Assembly: GCA_003281415.1 (NCBI GenBank)
Contig: QCCC01000004.1
Span: forward strand, 1-64,000
Direction: 5' to 3'
Length of the DNA: 64,000 nt
DNA from: Prochlorococcus sp. AG-347-K15
Lineage (GTDB): Bacteria; Cyanobacteriota; Cyanobacteriia; PCC-6307; Cyanobiaceae
The notes under the pieces were generated by a model. It had not been told where the DNA came from and searched no databases. It saw only the letters and a program-made list of their open reading frames with translations. Below, piece by piece: positions 14,561 to 22,417 of this stretch. How positions within the stretch are numbered: the first letter of the stretch is position 1; every line of letters begins with the position of its first letter. Made by a program: the position numbers and the translations under genes.

Positions 14561-15346
14561 TTATTTGCGAAGCTTAGGAATCAAAAGAGATGCAACACAA
14601 ATAACACTAATTGCAGGCCCAGGCGAAAGATTAAAGACTATAGAGAGAATAAATCCCAGAAGTGAGATGCATAATCCAAAAAATGAAGACCTCATCATTG
14701 CAATTCTTAAACTATGAGCCTTATTTAGCCCTAACAAAGTTGGAGTAGAAAGAAGAGCAATTACAAGAATTACTCCCACTGCTGACATTGAACTAACAAT
14801 TACTAATGCCGTTGTAAAACTCAAAGCAAGATTTAATAAAGAAACGTTTATACCACTTGCGGATGCACCTTCTGGATCTAATCCAACATAAACAACCTTT
14901 TCATATCCAAAAGTCATTAAAATTATAAATACTAAAAATGCAATTATTGTTCTAAGTAAATCTCCAAAATTTGCTGTCAACAAATCTCCAAATAATACTG
15001 CCTCCAAATCAATCCTTATTCCGAGGAGAGGAATAATAAGGACTCCAAACCCAAGCATTCCAGCGAGAATAGTATTCATAACTGCTTCATAATTTTCACT
15101 TTTTCTATTAGTTAAACTTTCCGCAATTACTGAGCCCAGAAGACCACTTATAACGCCACCAATTGAGGGATGAATTCCAAGCGCTAATGCGAGAGCAAGT
15201 CCAGGCAAAACACAATGAGAGATTAAATTAACTTGTAATAATCTCTTATGGGTGATTAATACAGTTCCCATAGCTGGGCATAAGATCCCGGAAAATATAG
15301 TTATTATTAATGGAACCAACCACCAGTTGTTATTAATAAAAGACAT
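14561..15346 (-). CDS. znuB: zinc ABC transporter permease ZnuB
   Basis: This 261-residue inner-membrane permease of the ABC-3 family has about seven to eight hydrophobic spans and the characteristic HCVLPGLALALALG and GVISGLLGSVIAE segments, plus the coupling region near GLDPEGASASGIN. With ZnuC and ZnuA it would import Zn2+ (the family also moves Mn2+). The zinc assignment rests on the adjacent Zur-type regulator, the His-rich ZnuA and the CobW gene. It is separated from znuC by the divergently transcribed regulator, an unusual split of the transporter operon. Confidence 0.88.
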   Translation of the reverse strand: MSFINNNWWLVPLIITIFSGILCPAMGTVLITHKRLLQVNLISHCVLPGLALALALGIHPSIGGVISGLLGSVIAESLTNRKSENYEAVMNTILAGMLGFGVLIIPLLGIRIDLEAVLFGDLLTANFGDLLRTIIAFLVFIILMTFGYEKVVYVGLDPEGASASGINVSLLNLALSFTTALVIVSSMSAVGVILVIALLSTPTLLGLNKAHSLRIAMMRSSFFGLCISLLGFILSIVFNLSPGPAISVICVASLLIPKLRK

Positions 15347-15402
15347 TATTCGAAAGATTCGGTATGATCAAAAATACGAGACAAAAAAAGATTTTGGAAA
15401 CA

Positions 15403-15798
15403 ATGGTGACTAAGTCTGACATTACCAAAAGACAAGAACAACTTCTTGAAGAACTTAATAAATGCGAGGATGAATTGAGCGGTCAAGAATTGCATAGGCA
15501 GTTGATCACAAAAGGCAAATCCATGGGGTTGACCACTGTTTATAGAAATCTGCAAATCTTGATAAAGCATGGATTAATTCGTTCCAGACATCTCCCAACA
15601 GGAGAGGTTCTTTACACTCCCGTAGACAGAGATATTCATCATTTGACCTGCGTTCAATGCGGAGAGACGTCGAAAATGGAAGGTTGTCCTGTTAAAAATA
15701 TTCATGCCCCTAAAAAAAATCCAAGAAAGTTTCAACTTTTGTTTCATACACTCGAATATTTCGGCCTTTGCCAAAACTGTTATCAAGCTCAAAATTAA
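15403..15798 (+). CDS. zur: Fur-family regulator, probably Zur
   Basis: The winged-helix domain includes LTTVYRNLQILIKHGLIR. The C-terminal metal site has CVQCGE and CQNC, the structural zinc ligands of Fur/Zur proteins, with DRDIHHLTC between. Zur represses zinc-uptake genes when zinc is bound; its position between znuB and znuC makes zinc the likely signal. The frame extends to an ATG at 15364, but that leaves only 17 bp to the divergent znuB start; the ATG at 15403 (131 residues) fits better. It is convergent with znuC, 13 bp apart. Confidence 0.85.
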   Translation: MVTKSDITKRQEQLLEELNKCEDELSGQELHRQLITKGKSMGLTTVYRNLQILIKHGLIRSRHLPTGEVLYTPVDRDIHHLTCVQCGETSKMEGCPVKNIHAPKKNPRKFQLLFHTLEYFGLCQNCYQAQN

Positions 15799-15811
15799 TA
15801 AGGAACATTTT

Positions 15812-16582
15812 CTAATCACAGAAATTATTTTCCTTTATAGAGCTTATGTTTATCGCATCTAATTTATCTTTTATTTGATCAGGACTACCAACTGCTAAAA
15901 CACTTTTATCAAGAACGATTACTTGATCGTAGTTATTTAGAGACTCGCCCCAATCATGGCTACTTACTAGCAAAGAAAGTCCCGCATCTGCGAGTTGACG
16001 AACAATTTTCAGGAAGTCCTCTTTTGCGGGGGGATCCAATGCCGCACAAGGTTCATCCAGAAGAAATATTTTTGCAGGGGACATAAGAGTTTTTGCTAAT
16101 AGAGCTCTTTGTTGCTGTCCTCCTGAAAGAGAATCGAGTCTTCTATTAGCTAAATTAGCAATTCCTACTCTTTGCATTGTCGCTTCTAATTCACAACATT
16201 TATTAATCCAAGAATTAGGATATTCTAAAAGAGCCTTGATTTGAAAGGGGTTATTACTTCTTGATTTTGAATACTTTATTTGACCAAGAGATACCAATTT
16301 TTCAACTGTAATGGGAAACTTCCAATTCATAGAACTTCTTTGAGGCATAAGTGCCACTAGAGCTCTAGATCTATATAAATTTTCACCGTCTATTTTTATT
16401 TCGCCTTTATCTGGAGTATTTTGTCCTTGCAATATCCTCAAAAGAGTGGATTTACCGGCACCATTTGGACCTACTAGCGCTGTTAGAGTTCCAGGTTTAA
16501 TCTCAACAGATACCTTATTTAAAGCTGGCTTACTTTTTTCTGTGTATGCAAATGTTAAATTTTCAGCGACTAAAGTAGCCAT
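15812..16582 (-). CDS. znuC: zinc ABC transporter ATPase ZnuC
   Basis: The 256-residue ATP-binding subunit has Walker A GPNGAGKST (38-46), a Q-loop at MPQRSS, the signature LSGGQQQR, Walker B IFLLDEPCAALD and the H-loop SHDWGE. This is the normal complement for an importer ATPase of the metal family. It is divergent from znuA with 137 bp between the starts, where a palindromic operator lies, so both genes could be controlled together. Confidence 0.9.
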   Translation of the reverse strand: MATLVAENLTFAYTEKSKPALNKVSVEIKPGTLTALVGPNGAGKSTLLRILQGQNTPDKGEIKIDGENLYRSRALVALMPQRSSMNWKFPITVEKLVSLGQIKYSKSRSNNPFQIKALLEYPNSWINKCCELEATMQRVGIANLANRRLDSLSGGQQQRALLAKTLMSPAKIFLLDEPCAALDPPAKEDFLKIVRQLADAGLSLLVSSHDWGESLNNYDQVIVLDKSVLAVGSPDQIKDKLDAINISSIKENNFCD

Positions 16583-16682
16583 TAATTAATCTTCATGAAA
16601 AAGTCACTTTACAAGCTTACCAATAATGCAAGCTGCGTATTATTTTCATAACATTTGATACCTTTTCTTGTCAGCTGTAATG

Positions 16683-16699
16683 AAAATGATTATCATTTT
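16683..16699 (+). promoter_or_regulatory. candidate Zur operator
   Basis: A perfect 17-bp palindrome, AAAATGAT-T-ATCATTTT, lies 20 bp before the znuA start. It matches the AT-rich TGATnATCA core of Zur boxes in cyanobacteria. Placement in the znuC-znuA divergent region is right for repression of znuA, and possibly of znuC. I see no comparable palindrome before znuB or the cobW-like gene. Confidence 0.75.
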
Positions 16700-16719
16700 T
16701 AAGTATTTAATAATTTTTT

Positions 16720-18261
16720 ATGTCAATTTTTAAAAGACTTTTATCAAATAAAAAAGTTTCAAGTAAGTCAATTATTAAAAATTCCGTAATCGCTGGAACG
16801 ATTATATTTTCTGGTTTTGGGCAGGATGTAATGGCTAAAGGAAAGTCATACGTAGCAGTAGAACCACTAGTTTGTGATTTAGTTAAATCAATTGCGTTAC
16901 CATCTGACGAAGTTACATGCTTAGTAGATAGAAAACAGGATGTTCATGACTTAAAGATCAATCCAAGACAAGCTCAATTACTAAATAGCGCAGACAAAGT
17001 ATTCACTCTTGGCAAAGAAATGACTCCAAGTATGAGAAATTGGGAAAGTAAAAAGAATACTGTTGTTGTAGGTGTTAGTGCAATAGACGTAGATGATCAT
17101 TCTGATCATGAAGGTCACGATGACCACTCAGACCATGGCGGACATGACGATCATGCTGAACATTCAGCTAAGGTAGATGATCATTCTGATCATGGAGGTC
17201 ATGATGATCATTCAGACCATGGTGGACATGATGATCATGCTGAGGGTGCTTTCGAATGGGCAGGTAAATTCCAGCTATCTAAGGGTTCATACAAATGGTC
17301 ATTTGAAAAAGTCGATGGCGAATATGCAGATCCTGCAATGAAGATGGTGATTCTCAAATCTAATGACATAGAAGGGTCTGAAGATTTAGCCAAAGAATTA
17401 TTAGGATCTAAAGACTCAATAAGCAGAAAAAATGATGGAACTTTGATAGCAAGTAATAAAGCTTTTGTTCTTAACTTTGATCAAAGAAAAGAAAGTACTG
17501 TTTTTAACGTGGATATCAAAGAAGATGGTCAATATATATTTTTTACTGAACACATGCCTTTTGAGTTTGAAGCAACTCAACACTTTTTTAAAGACGTTTC
17601 AAATAGTGATGTAGAACCAATAGCACAAGTTCCAGACGAAGGAGAGGGGCATCATCATCATGACCATGGAGGTCTAGATCCACATGTATGGCATGATCCA
17701 CATAACATCATAAAAATGGGAGATCTTATAAGCAAAAGTTTAAAGAAAGATATTTCAGTTTTTAATAGAGGTGACAGAAAACTAATTAATGAAAGATTCG
17801 AAAAAGCTGATTCTCTCTTAGAAGGCTTAGATAGTTGGATCGTCGAACAAGTAAGCTCTATTCCTGAGGAAAACAGAGTAATTGTCTCTAAACACAAAGC
17901 AATGGAATACTACGGGGATGCATTTGGTTTTGAAACCATTAGTTTACTTGACTTTCTTGGAGACTCCTCAAGCTTAAGGCCAGACAACATAAGTTCTACT
18001 TTAAAAATGTTAGATGAAGAGAAAGTTCAGGCAATATTTCCTGAACAAATTCCAGCATCTAAGTTATTAAGGAACTTAAGTAGACAAAGTTCAGTTCCTT
18101 TAGCTTCTAATCAAATATTCGTTGATGGATTGATGATGGATGGTAATACGGTTTCAGTAGCCGTACACAACACTTGTACAATTGTTGATTCATTAGGTGG
18201 AAGCTGTGATAAAGAATCTGGCTCCAATCTTGAGTCTGAATGGTACAAACTTTCAGATTAA
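16720..18261 (+). CDS. znuA: zinc-binding protein ZnuA with His-rich loop and inserted domain
   Basis: This periplasmic metal-binding lipoprotein-like or soluble receptor (513 residues) delivers Zn2+ to ZnuBC. It has a hydrophobic signal region (about 19-39), the cluster A-I N-lobe (43-120), a very His/Asp-rich acidic stretch (124-175), an extra domain (about 178-300), a second His cluster (311-318), then DPHVWHDPHN, which carries a metal-binding His, and the C-lobe. Usual family members are near 300 residues; the excess is the His-rich part plus the extra domain. That extra domain begins FEWAGKFQLSKGSYKW and ends FFTEHMPFEFE, and it resembles an insertion in the neighbouring CobW protein. 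Confidence 0.9.
   Translation: MSIFKRLLSNKKVSSKSIIKNSVIAGTIIFSGFGQDVMAKGKSYVAVEPLVCDLVKSIALPSDEVTCLVDRKQDVHDLKINPRQAQLLNSADKVFTLGKEMTPSMRNWESKKNTVVVGVSAIDVDDHSDHEGHDDHSDHGGHDDHAEHSAKVDDHSDHGGHDDHSDHGGHDDHAEGAFEWAGKFQLSKGSYKWSFEKVDGEYADPAMKMVILKSNDIEGSEDLAKELLGSKDSISRKNDGTLIASNKAFVLNFDQRKESTVFNVDIKEDGQYIFFTEHMPFEFEATQHFFKDVSNSDVEPIAQVPDEGEGHHHHDHGGLDPHVWHDPHNIIKMGDLISKSLKKDISVFNRGDRKLINERFEKADSLLEGLDSWIVEQVSSIPEENRVIVSKHKAMEYYGDAFGFETISLLDFLGDSSSLRPDNISSTLKMLDEEKVQAIFPEQIPASKLLRNLSRQSSVPLASNQIFVDGLMMDGNTVSVAVHNTCTIVDSLGGSCDKESGSNLESEWYKLSD
17092..17244 (+). repeat. tandem repeat encoding the His-rich loop of ZnuA
   Basis: Two copies of about 69 bp (17092-17160 and 17176-17244) with an 84-bp period encode DDHSDH-type peptides. 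They differ at a few third positions only, apart from one Gly/Glu change. Within each copy the HSDH-x-GHDDH unit is itself repeated. Such repeats could change in number by slippage and so alter the zinc-binding capacity. Confidence 0.85.
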
Positions 18262-18338
18262 ATTTTTCTAATAAAAACGGTTTTCATTTCTTATGGTTAC
18301 TATTATTAAACTATTGTTTATTTGGTAAAAATCATTAA

Positions 18339-19694
18339 ATGAGCATCAAAGATAAAGTTCCAGTTACTATTCTCACTGGATTTCTAGGTTCAGGGAAAAC
18401 TACTTTACTTAATAGAATACTAAGTGAAGAGCACGGGAAAAGAATAGCCGTAATTGAGAATGAATACGGTGAAGTAGGGATAGATCAAGGGCTCGTAATT
18501 AATGCCGATGAAGAAGTGTTTGAGATGTCAAACGGGTGCATTTGTTGTACTGTTCGCGGTGATTTAATAAGAGTCCTTGGCAACCTTATGAAAAGAAGAG
18601 ATAAGTTTGACTATGTTTTAGTAGAAACGACCGGATTAGCAGATCCTGGGCCAGTCGCGCAGACATTTTTCATGGATGAAGAAATTAGTTCTGAATTTAC
18701 TCTTGATGGAATTGTAACTTTAGTTGATGCTGCTCATATTGATCAGCAGCTAGGAAGAAGTGATGAAAGTTCAGAACAAGTTGCGTTTGCAGATGTTCTT
18801 GTCCTTAATAAAACTGATTTAGTCTCTGATGATGCACTAGATACTCTTGAATCGAGATTGAGAGATATGAACCGAATGACTCGAATCATTAGAGCCGAGA
18901 ATGCCCAAGTACCAATCGAAACAGTCCTAAATCTAAGTGCATTTGATCTCGATCAAATCCTTAAACGCAGACCAACATTTCTTGAACCAGAATATCCTTT
19001 TGAATGGACAGGTGTTTACGACCTTGCTGCAGGTAAATATGAATTAATGCTAGAAGAAGGTCCCGATCCAGAAATGTCATTAGTAGCTTTCGCTAATCAA
19101 GGTGAGAGTGAAGAAGAACTTAAAGATGGTGCTGAATCCTGCGTAAGACTTTATGCAGAAAAAGCTAAAAGCATAGAACCTGGGAATATCATTCCATTTG
19201 GAGAACATATAAACCTTAAATTGGAGGATAAAGGAAATAAATCATTCATATTAATTATCGAAAAGGGATCAAAGATAGGTTTATATACACAGCACACTGC
19301 TGAAGAATTCAATATGAAAATCATTAAAAGTGAAGACAATAATTCAAAAGAGATCCCATTTAATATTGAAAGATTCTGGCAAGCCGAGCACGAGCACGAT
19401 GATGAAGTAACGTCCATTGCAATTGAACGATTTGGAGATGTTGATCCAGAAAAACTTAATACTTGGTTGGGCAGACTTCTTTCTGAAAAAGGAGTGGATA
19501 TATTTAGAACTAAAGGTTTCATTAGCTACTCAGGCAACCCACAGAGAATAGTTTTCCAAGGGGTACATATGTTATTTACAGCGCAACCTGATAAGGAATG
19601 GGGTAACGAACCTCGTAGAAACCAACTTGTTTTTATAGGTAGAAATTTGGACGAGAAAGAGATGAAAGAAGGTTTTGAAAAATGCCTGATATAG
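18339..19694 (+). CDS. CobW/COG0523 GTPase with inserted domain
   Basis: This P-loop GTPase of the metal-chaperone group has Walker A GFLGSGKT (14-21), the metal-binding CICC (67-70), ETTGLADP (96-103) and NKTD (157-160). The CobW C-terminal domain lies at about 357-450, preceded by the short His-rich AEHEHDDE. Between the G domain and CobW_C is an extra region (about 221-340) starting FEWTGVYDLAAGKYELMLEE and including YTQHTAEEFN. The family inserts metals into client proteins. Its place after znuA suggests zinc allocation under shortage. It lacks an obvious operator of its own and may be read from the znuA promoter. Confidence 0.88.
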   Translation: MSIKDKVPVTILTGFLGSGKTTLLNRILSEEHGKRIAVIENEYGEVGIDQGLVINADEEVFEMSNGCICCTVRGDLIRVLGNLMKRRDKFDYVLVETTGLADPGPVAQTFFMDEEISSEFTLDGIVTLVDAAHIDQQLGRSDESSEQVAFADVLVLNKTDLVSDDALDTLESRLRDMNRMTRIIRAENAQVPIETVLNLSAFDLDQILKRRPTFLEPEYPFEWTGVYDLAAGKYELMLEEGPDPEMSLVAFANQGESEEELKDGAESCVRLYAEKAKSIEPGNIIPFGEHINLKLEDKGNKSFILIIEKGSKIGLYTQHTAEEFNMKIIKSEDNNSKEIPFNIERFWQAEHEHDDEVTSIAIERFGDVDPEKLNTWLGRLLSEKGVDIFRTKGFISYSGNPQRIVFQGVHMLFTAQPDKEWGNEPRRNQLVFIGRNLDEKEMKEGFEKCLI

Positions 19695-20740
19695 AATCAT
19701 TTAGCCCAAGAGGCATGTTCCACGAGGGATGGACAGCTGAAGTTAATGATTATGCCATAGTTTGTGGTTGGGCTACTAAAGGAAAGTTATTCATTGTTGG
19801 GGATGTAGCAGGAGGTATTTTTGCCTTTGAAGGAGATACTGGGAAAATTATTTGGAAAAAAGAAAATACACACTCTGCTGGTCTATTAGCAATGTCCATT
19901 CATCCAGAAGGAGAGATTTTTGCAACTTCCGGTCAAGATGGAAATATTCAAATATATAATTGTCACGAAGGTAAAGTAATTAAAACACTTAATCTTGGTA
20001 AGGCTTGGATAGAGCATCTTAAGTGGTCAAATGATGGCTTATTTCTTGCAGCAGCTTCTTCAAAAAAAGTATATGTTTTTAATGAAATTGGTGAAGAAAA
20101 ATGGGTATCAGATGATCATCCAAGCACAGTGAGTGCAATAAAATGGTCAAATAATAATGAGCTAGCTACAGCCTGCTACGGGAGAGTAACATTCTTTGAC
20201 ATAGTAAATAATAAAACGAATCAAAAGCTCGAGTGGCAAGGATCATTAGTCTCAATGGAATTAAGTCCTGATGGTGATATAGTCGCTTGCGGGAGTCAAG
20301 ACAATTCAGTTCATTTTTGGAGAAGATCAACCGGAATGGATGCTGAAATGACAGGATACCCAGGAAAACCTAGTCACCTTTCTTTTGACGATAGTGGAAA
20401 ATTACTGGCAACTAGTGGCAGTGAAAGAATTACAGTGTGGAGCTTTATAGGTGACGGTCCCGAGGGGACTATGCCGGGAGAACTATGGCACCATACCGAA
20501 CCTATTTCTAGCCTAGCCTTTTCAAATAAAGGCATGCTTGTAGCTTCCGGATCTAGAGATGGTTCTGTTGTCGCAAGTTTTCTAAAAAAAGACGGTAATG
20601 GTGACCCAGTTGGGGCTGCATTCGCAGGCGATTTAGTGGGTGCACTTTCGTGGAGACCTGATGATTGTGCACTAGCTGCAGTTAACGCAAAAGGTGTAGT
20701 AAATGTTTGGAAATTTAAAGTTCGTACTAATTCTTTTTGA
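19682..20740 (+). CDS. WD40-repeat protein of the zinc cluster
   Basis: The 352-residue protein consists of seven or so WD40-like blades, seen as repeated S-x-D/H-G-x-x-A-x-x-S-x-D motifs (for example ATSGQDGNIQIYN, ACGSQDNSVHFWR, ASGSRDGSVVAS). It has no signal peptide, so it is cytoplasmic, probably a scaffold. Its start lies 13 bp inside the end of the cobW-like gene, implying translational coupling and a joint function with that GTPase. No catalytic domain is attached. Confidence 0.82.
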   Translation: MPDIESFSPRGMFHEGWTAEVNDYAIVCGWATKGKLFIVGDVAGGIFAFEGDTGKIIWKKENTHSAGLLAMSIHPEGEIFATSGQDGNIQIYNCHEGKVIKTLNLGKAWIEHLKWSNDGLFLAAASSKKVYVFNEIGEEKWVSDDHPSTVSAIKWSNNNELATACYGRVTFFDIVNNKTNQKLEWQGSLVSMELSPDGDIVACGSQDNSVHFWRRSTGMDAEMTGYPGKPSHLSFDDSGKLLATSGSERITVWSFIGDGPEGTMPGELWHHTEPISSLAFSNKGMLVASGSRDGSVVASFLKKDGNGDPVGAAFAGDLVGALSWRPDDCALAAVNAKGVVNVWKFKVRTNSF

Positions 20741-20773
20741 AGGAATTTAAGCAGGAAAATAAAATAATTCAAA

Positions 20774-20929
20774 CTACCAATAGTTAGCTTTTAAATGTCT
20801 TTCCATACAGATGACTTCACAGTCATTATCTATACCTTTTGGGTGAATATCGCAATATGAGAGACATTGAAAATATTCGTCTATAGGATTAGATTGATCA
20901 GCTTTACTAACTTCTTTCGAATGATTCAT
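20774..20929 (-). CDS. 51-residue twin CX3C protein
   Basis: The frame runs ATG to TAG. The product has two CX3C motifs, CLSYC (22-26) and CEVIC (37-41), in two predicted helices, ending MERHLKANYW. A pair of CX3C motifs can form a disulfide-held helical hairpin or a four-Cys metal site. It converges on the WD40 gene at the end of the zinc cluster, so a metal-related role is possible but unproved. Confidence 0.6.
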   Translation of the reverse strand: MNHSKEVSKADQSNPIDEYFQCLSYCDIHPKGIDNDCEVICMERHLKANYW

Positions 20930-21141
20930 AAAAGAATTCCTCAATTATTTAAAATCAAGATAGTCGAATTAAATATCAAAAGAAATAAGCAAAACTTACT
21001 AAAAATATCTCAAAAAAATTAACGCGATTGATTACCACTTTCGGACATTTTTAATAAAAAAGCAATGCGTATAAAAACGGATTGTCTTTAGAGAAATATT
21101 CCCCTAATTTTATATTGTTGAGTTCTAGGAGGTCTTTCAAA

Positions 21142-21174
21142 ATGATCGATAGCCTGCCTGAAATTTCGGAATAA
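21142..21174 (+). CDS. possible 10-residue peptide with strong RBS
   Basis: ATG follows AGGAGG with 9 bp spacing and encodes MIDSLPEISE before TAA. A perfect Shine-Dalgarno site is uncommon among the genes of this window, which makes translation plausible despite the length. Confidence 0.3.
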   Translation: MIDSLPEISE

Positions 21175-21215
21175 AACGAACTAATTTAATTAACTGCTCC
21201 AATTATTTTTTATTA

Positions 21216-21305
21216 ATGTCTAAGCTTCCTTCTTCTGCATCGTTTAGGTGCCCTTTAAGAAACAAGCTTAATTCTAGAGTTTTTGCCCCAGTTAAAGACA
21301 ATTAG
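21216..21305 (+). CDS. possible 29-residue basic peptide
   Basis: An ATG-to-TAG frame encodes a basic Ser/Arg/Leu-containing peptide (SKLPSSASFRCPLRNKLNSR). There is no good ribosome-binding site. It is listed because it lies in the candidate transcript described at 21123-21432. Confidence 0.22.
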   Translation: MSKLPSSASFRCPLRNKLNSRVFAPVKDN

Positions 21306-21401
21306 TTAATTTTGGTGATCATTAGCTTAAAAGAAGTTAGCAACAAGGATCGATGATTTAGGTACGTTATTAACTTCAGTAAAAAATATAAGTAAGAGAT
21401 A

Positions 21402-21432
21402 AAAGAGGGCTTAAATTAGCCCTCTTTTTTTT
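21402..21432 (+). terminator. Rho-independent terminator
   Basis: AAAGAGGGC, an 8-base loop, then GCCCTCTTT followed directly by a T-run. This perfect 9-bp stem is the strongest plus-strand terminator in the left half of the window. Confidence 0.85.
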
Positions 21433-21486
21433 AATAAGATGACTTTCTTCTAGTTTTATAGATAATGATTAAAAGAATAAAATAAA

Positions 21487-21762
21487 ATGGTTAAATATTA
21501 TTGCCCATATTGCAATCCTAAATATCAATTTCAAAAACAATCCTCAAAAGGTAATTTGATTTGTGGCTTATGTGGAGAGGATCTTGTAAAAAAACCATTT
21601 ATTAGGTTGAACCAGATAATCGCTTTAGTTGCTGCTTCATCATTACTTTTACCGTTGATATATACTTTTATTTTTTTAATTAAAAATCAATTAAATCCTC
21701 CTAATAAAAATTATCAAGCAAATGGTACTTTAATGATCATTATCAAAGAAACAATTTCATAA
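21487..21762 (+). CDS. zinc-ribbon membrane protein
   Basis: The 91-residue protein begins with two CXXC knuckles, CPYC (6-9) and CGLCGE (26-31), spaced as in a small zinc ribbon. A membrane span follows (about 44-66), then a polar tail. Zinc-ribbon plus one span is a common layout of unknown role in cyanobacteria. It is not in the znu operon, but lies about 0.75 kb from its end. Confidence 0.62.
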   Translation: MVKYYCPYCNPKYQFQKQSSKGNLICGLCGEDLVKKPFIRLNQIIALVAASSLLLPLIYTFIFLIKNQLNPPNKNYQANGTLMIIIKETIS

Positions 21763-21786
21763 AACAATTTTAAAAATCTCGAGTGG

Positions 21787-22008
21787 TCAACCTCTACATA
21801 GTGATTTATTTAAACAAGAATTTTTACTCTCAATATTTATTTGATCATCAATATTTTTTAATTTGTTTTTATTACTTATTACTTTAACTTTTTGCCCACA
21901 ATGTTCTTTACAACCCCCATTAAATAAATTATGTGCATATAAATTGGAACTATTCGTAATTAATAAAAGAAAAATTATTTTATAAATTTGCATAAAATAA
22001 GACTTCAT
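21787..22008 (-). CDS. small secreted Cys-containing protein
   Basis: The 73-residue product has a signal peptide (about 8-24, cleavage near YAH) and a mature part with FNGGCKEHCGQKVKV and later two more cysteines (KNSCLNKSLCRG). Four cysteines in about 45 residues suggest disulfides or metal binding. A second in-frame ATG (residue 6) would give a tighter signal peptide. It resembles the protein at 7930-8115. Confidence 0.55.
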   Translation of the reverse strand: MKSYFMQIYKIIFLLLITNSSNLYAHNLFNGGCKEHCGQKVKVISNKNKLKNIDDQINIESKNSCLNKSLCRG

Positions 22009-22051
22009 TTTTATTATGATTTTATCGGAATTAGTAAATAAATAATATCAG

Positions 22052-22288
22052 TTAATTCCAAGGAGTGTTTATAAGTCCCCAGATATCAAAGAAGAAAAAT
22101 AAAACTGCAATAACAACAAGATCCCATGCTCTTTCCCTAAAAGCCCAAGGAGCAATAAAAACTTCCCCAAGTCCATGGAGTGCCGCCCCAATAGGTAAAT
22201 GATCAAGAACAAGCAAACTGTGAGAGAGAATAAAAAGAAAGCTTGCGAAATATCTAAAAAAAACAAATTGCCAATTACTAGAATTCAT
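22052..22288 (-). CDS. small membrane protein
   Basis: The 78-residue product has two hydrophobic segments (about 7-28 and 56-73) flanking a loop with DHLPIGAALHGLGEVF and WAFRERAWD. The ordered Gly/Trp/Arg pattern in the loop makes a conserved function likely, but no family is recognised. An overlapping frame on the same strand (22069-22266) lacks that pattern and is discarded. Confidence 0.55.
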   Translation of the reverse strand: MNSSNWQFVFFRYFASFLFILSHSLLVLDHLPIGAALHGLGEVFIAPWAFRERAWDLVVIAVLFFFFDIWGLINTPWN

Positions 22289-22417
22289 ACTTTTTTAGAT
22301 TTTTAAAAAATATACTTCAATGATCAAAATAAAGAAATAGATCGAGTTAGGAGATGTTTTTTTTTGTAGCCATAAATACGAATAAAGATTTGAAGCTAAA
22401 GTAAAAGTTATTAAACC

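Larger units (their letters stand above)
21123..21432 (+). ncRNA. candidate short transcript of unknown type
   Basis: The 557-bp gap 20930-21486 holds no long gene. A TATATT element at 21111-21116 could start a transcript near 21123. A strong Shine-Dalgarno AGGAGG (21127-21132) precedes a 10-codon ORF, and a 29-codon ORF follows. A 9-bp terminator with eight Ts closes it at 21432. Local base composition is less AT-rich than the surrounding gaps. It could be an sRNA, a micro-peptide mRNA or both. Confidence 0.45.

Noticed and set aside
15346-15819. Two minus-strand frames over the zur gene
   Set aside because: Both mirror the Fur-family gene, which has convincing Cys pairs and a winged-helix motif.
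22069-22266. Alternative frame inside the membrane gene at 22052-22288
   Set aside because: Same strand, different frame; it is made up of Leu and Phe runs and lacks the ordered loop of the accepted frame.
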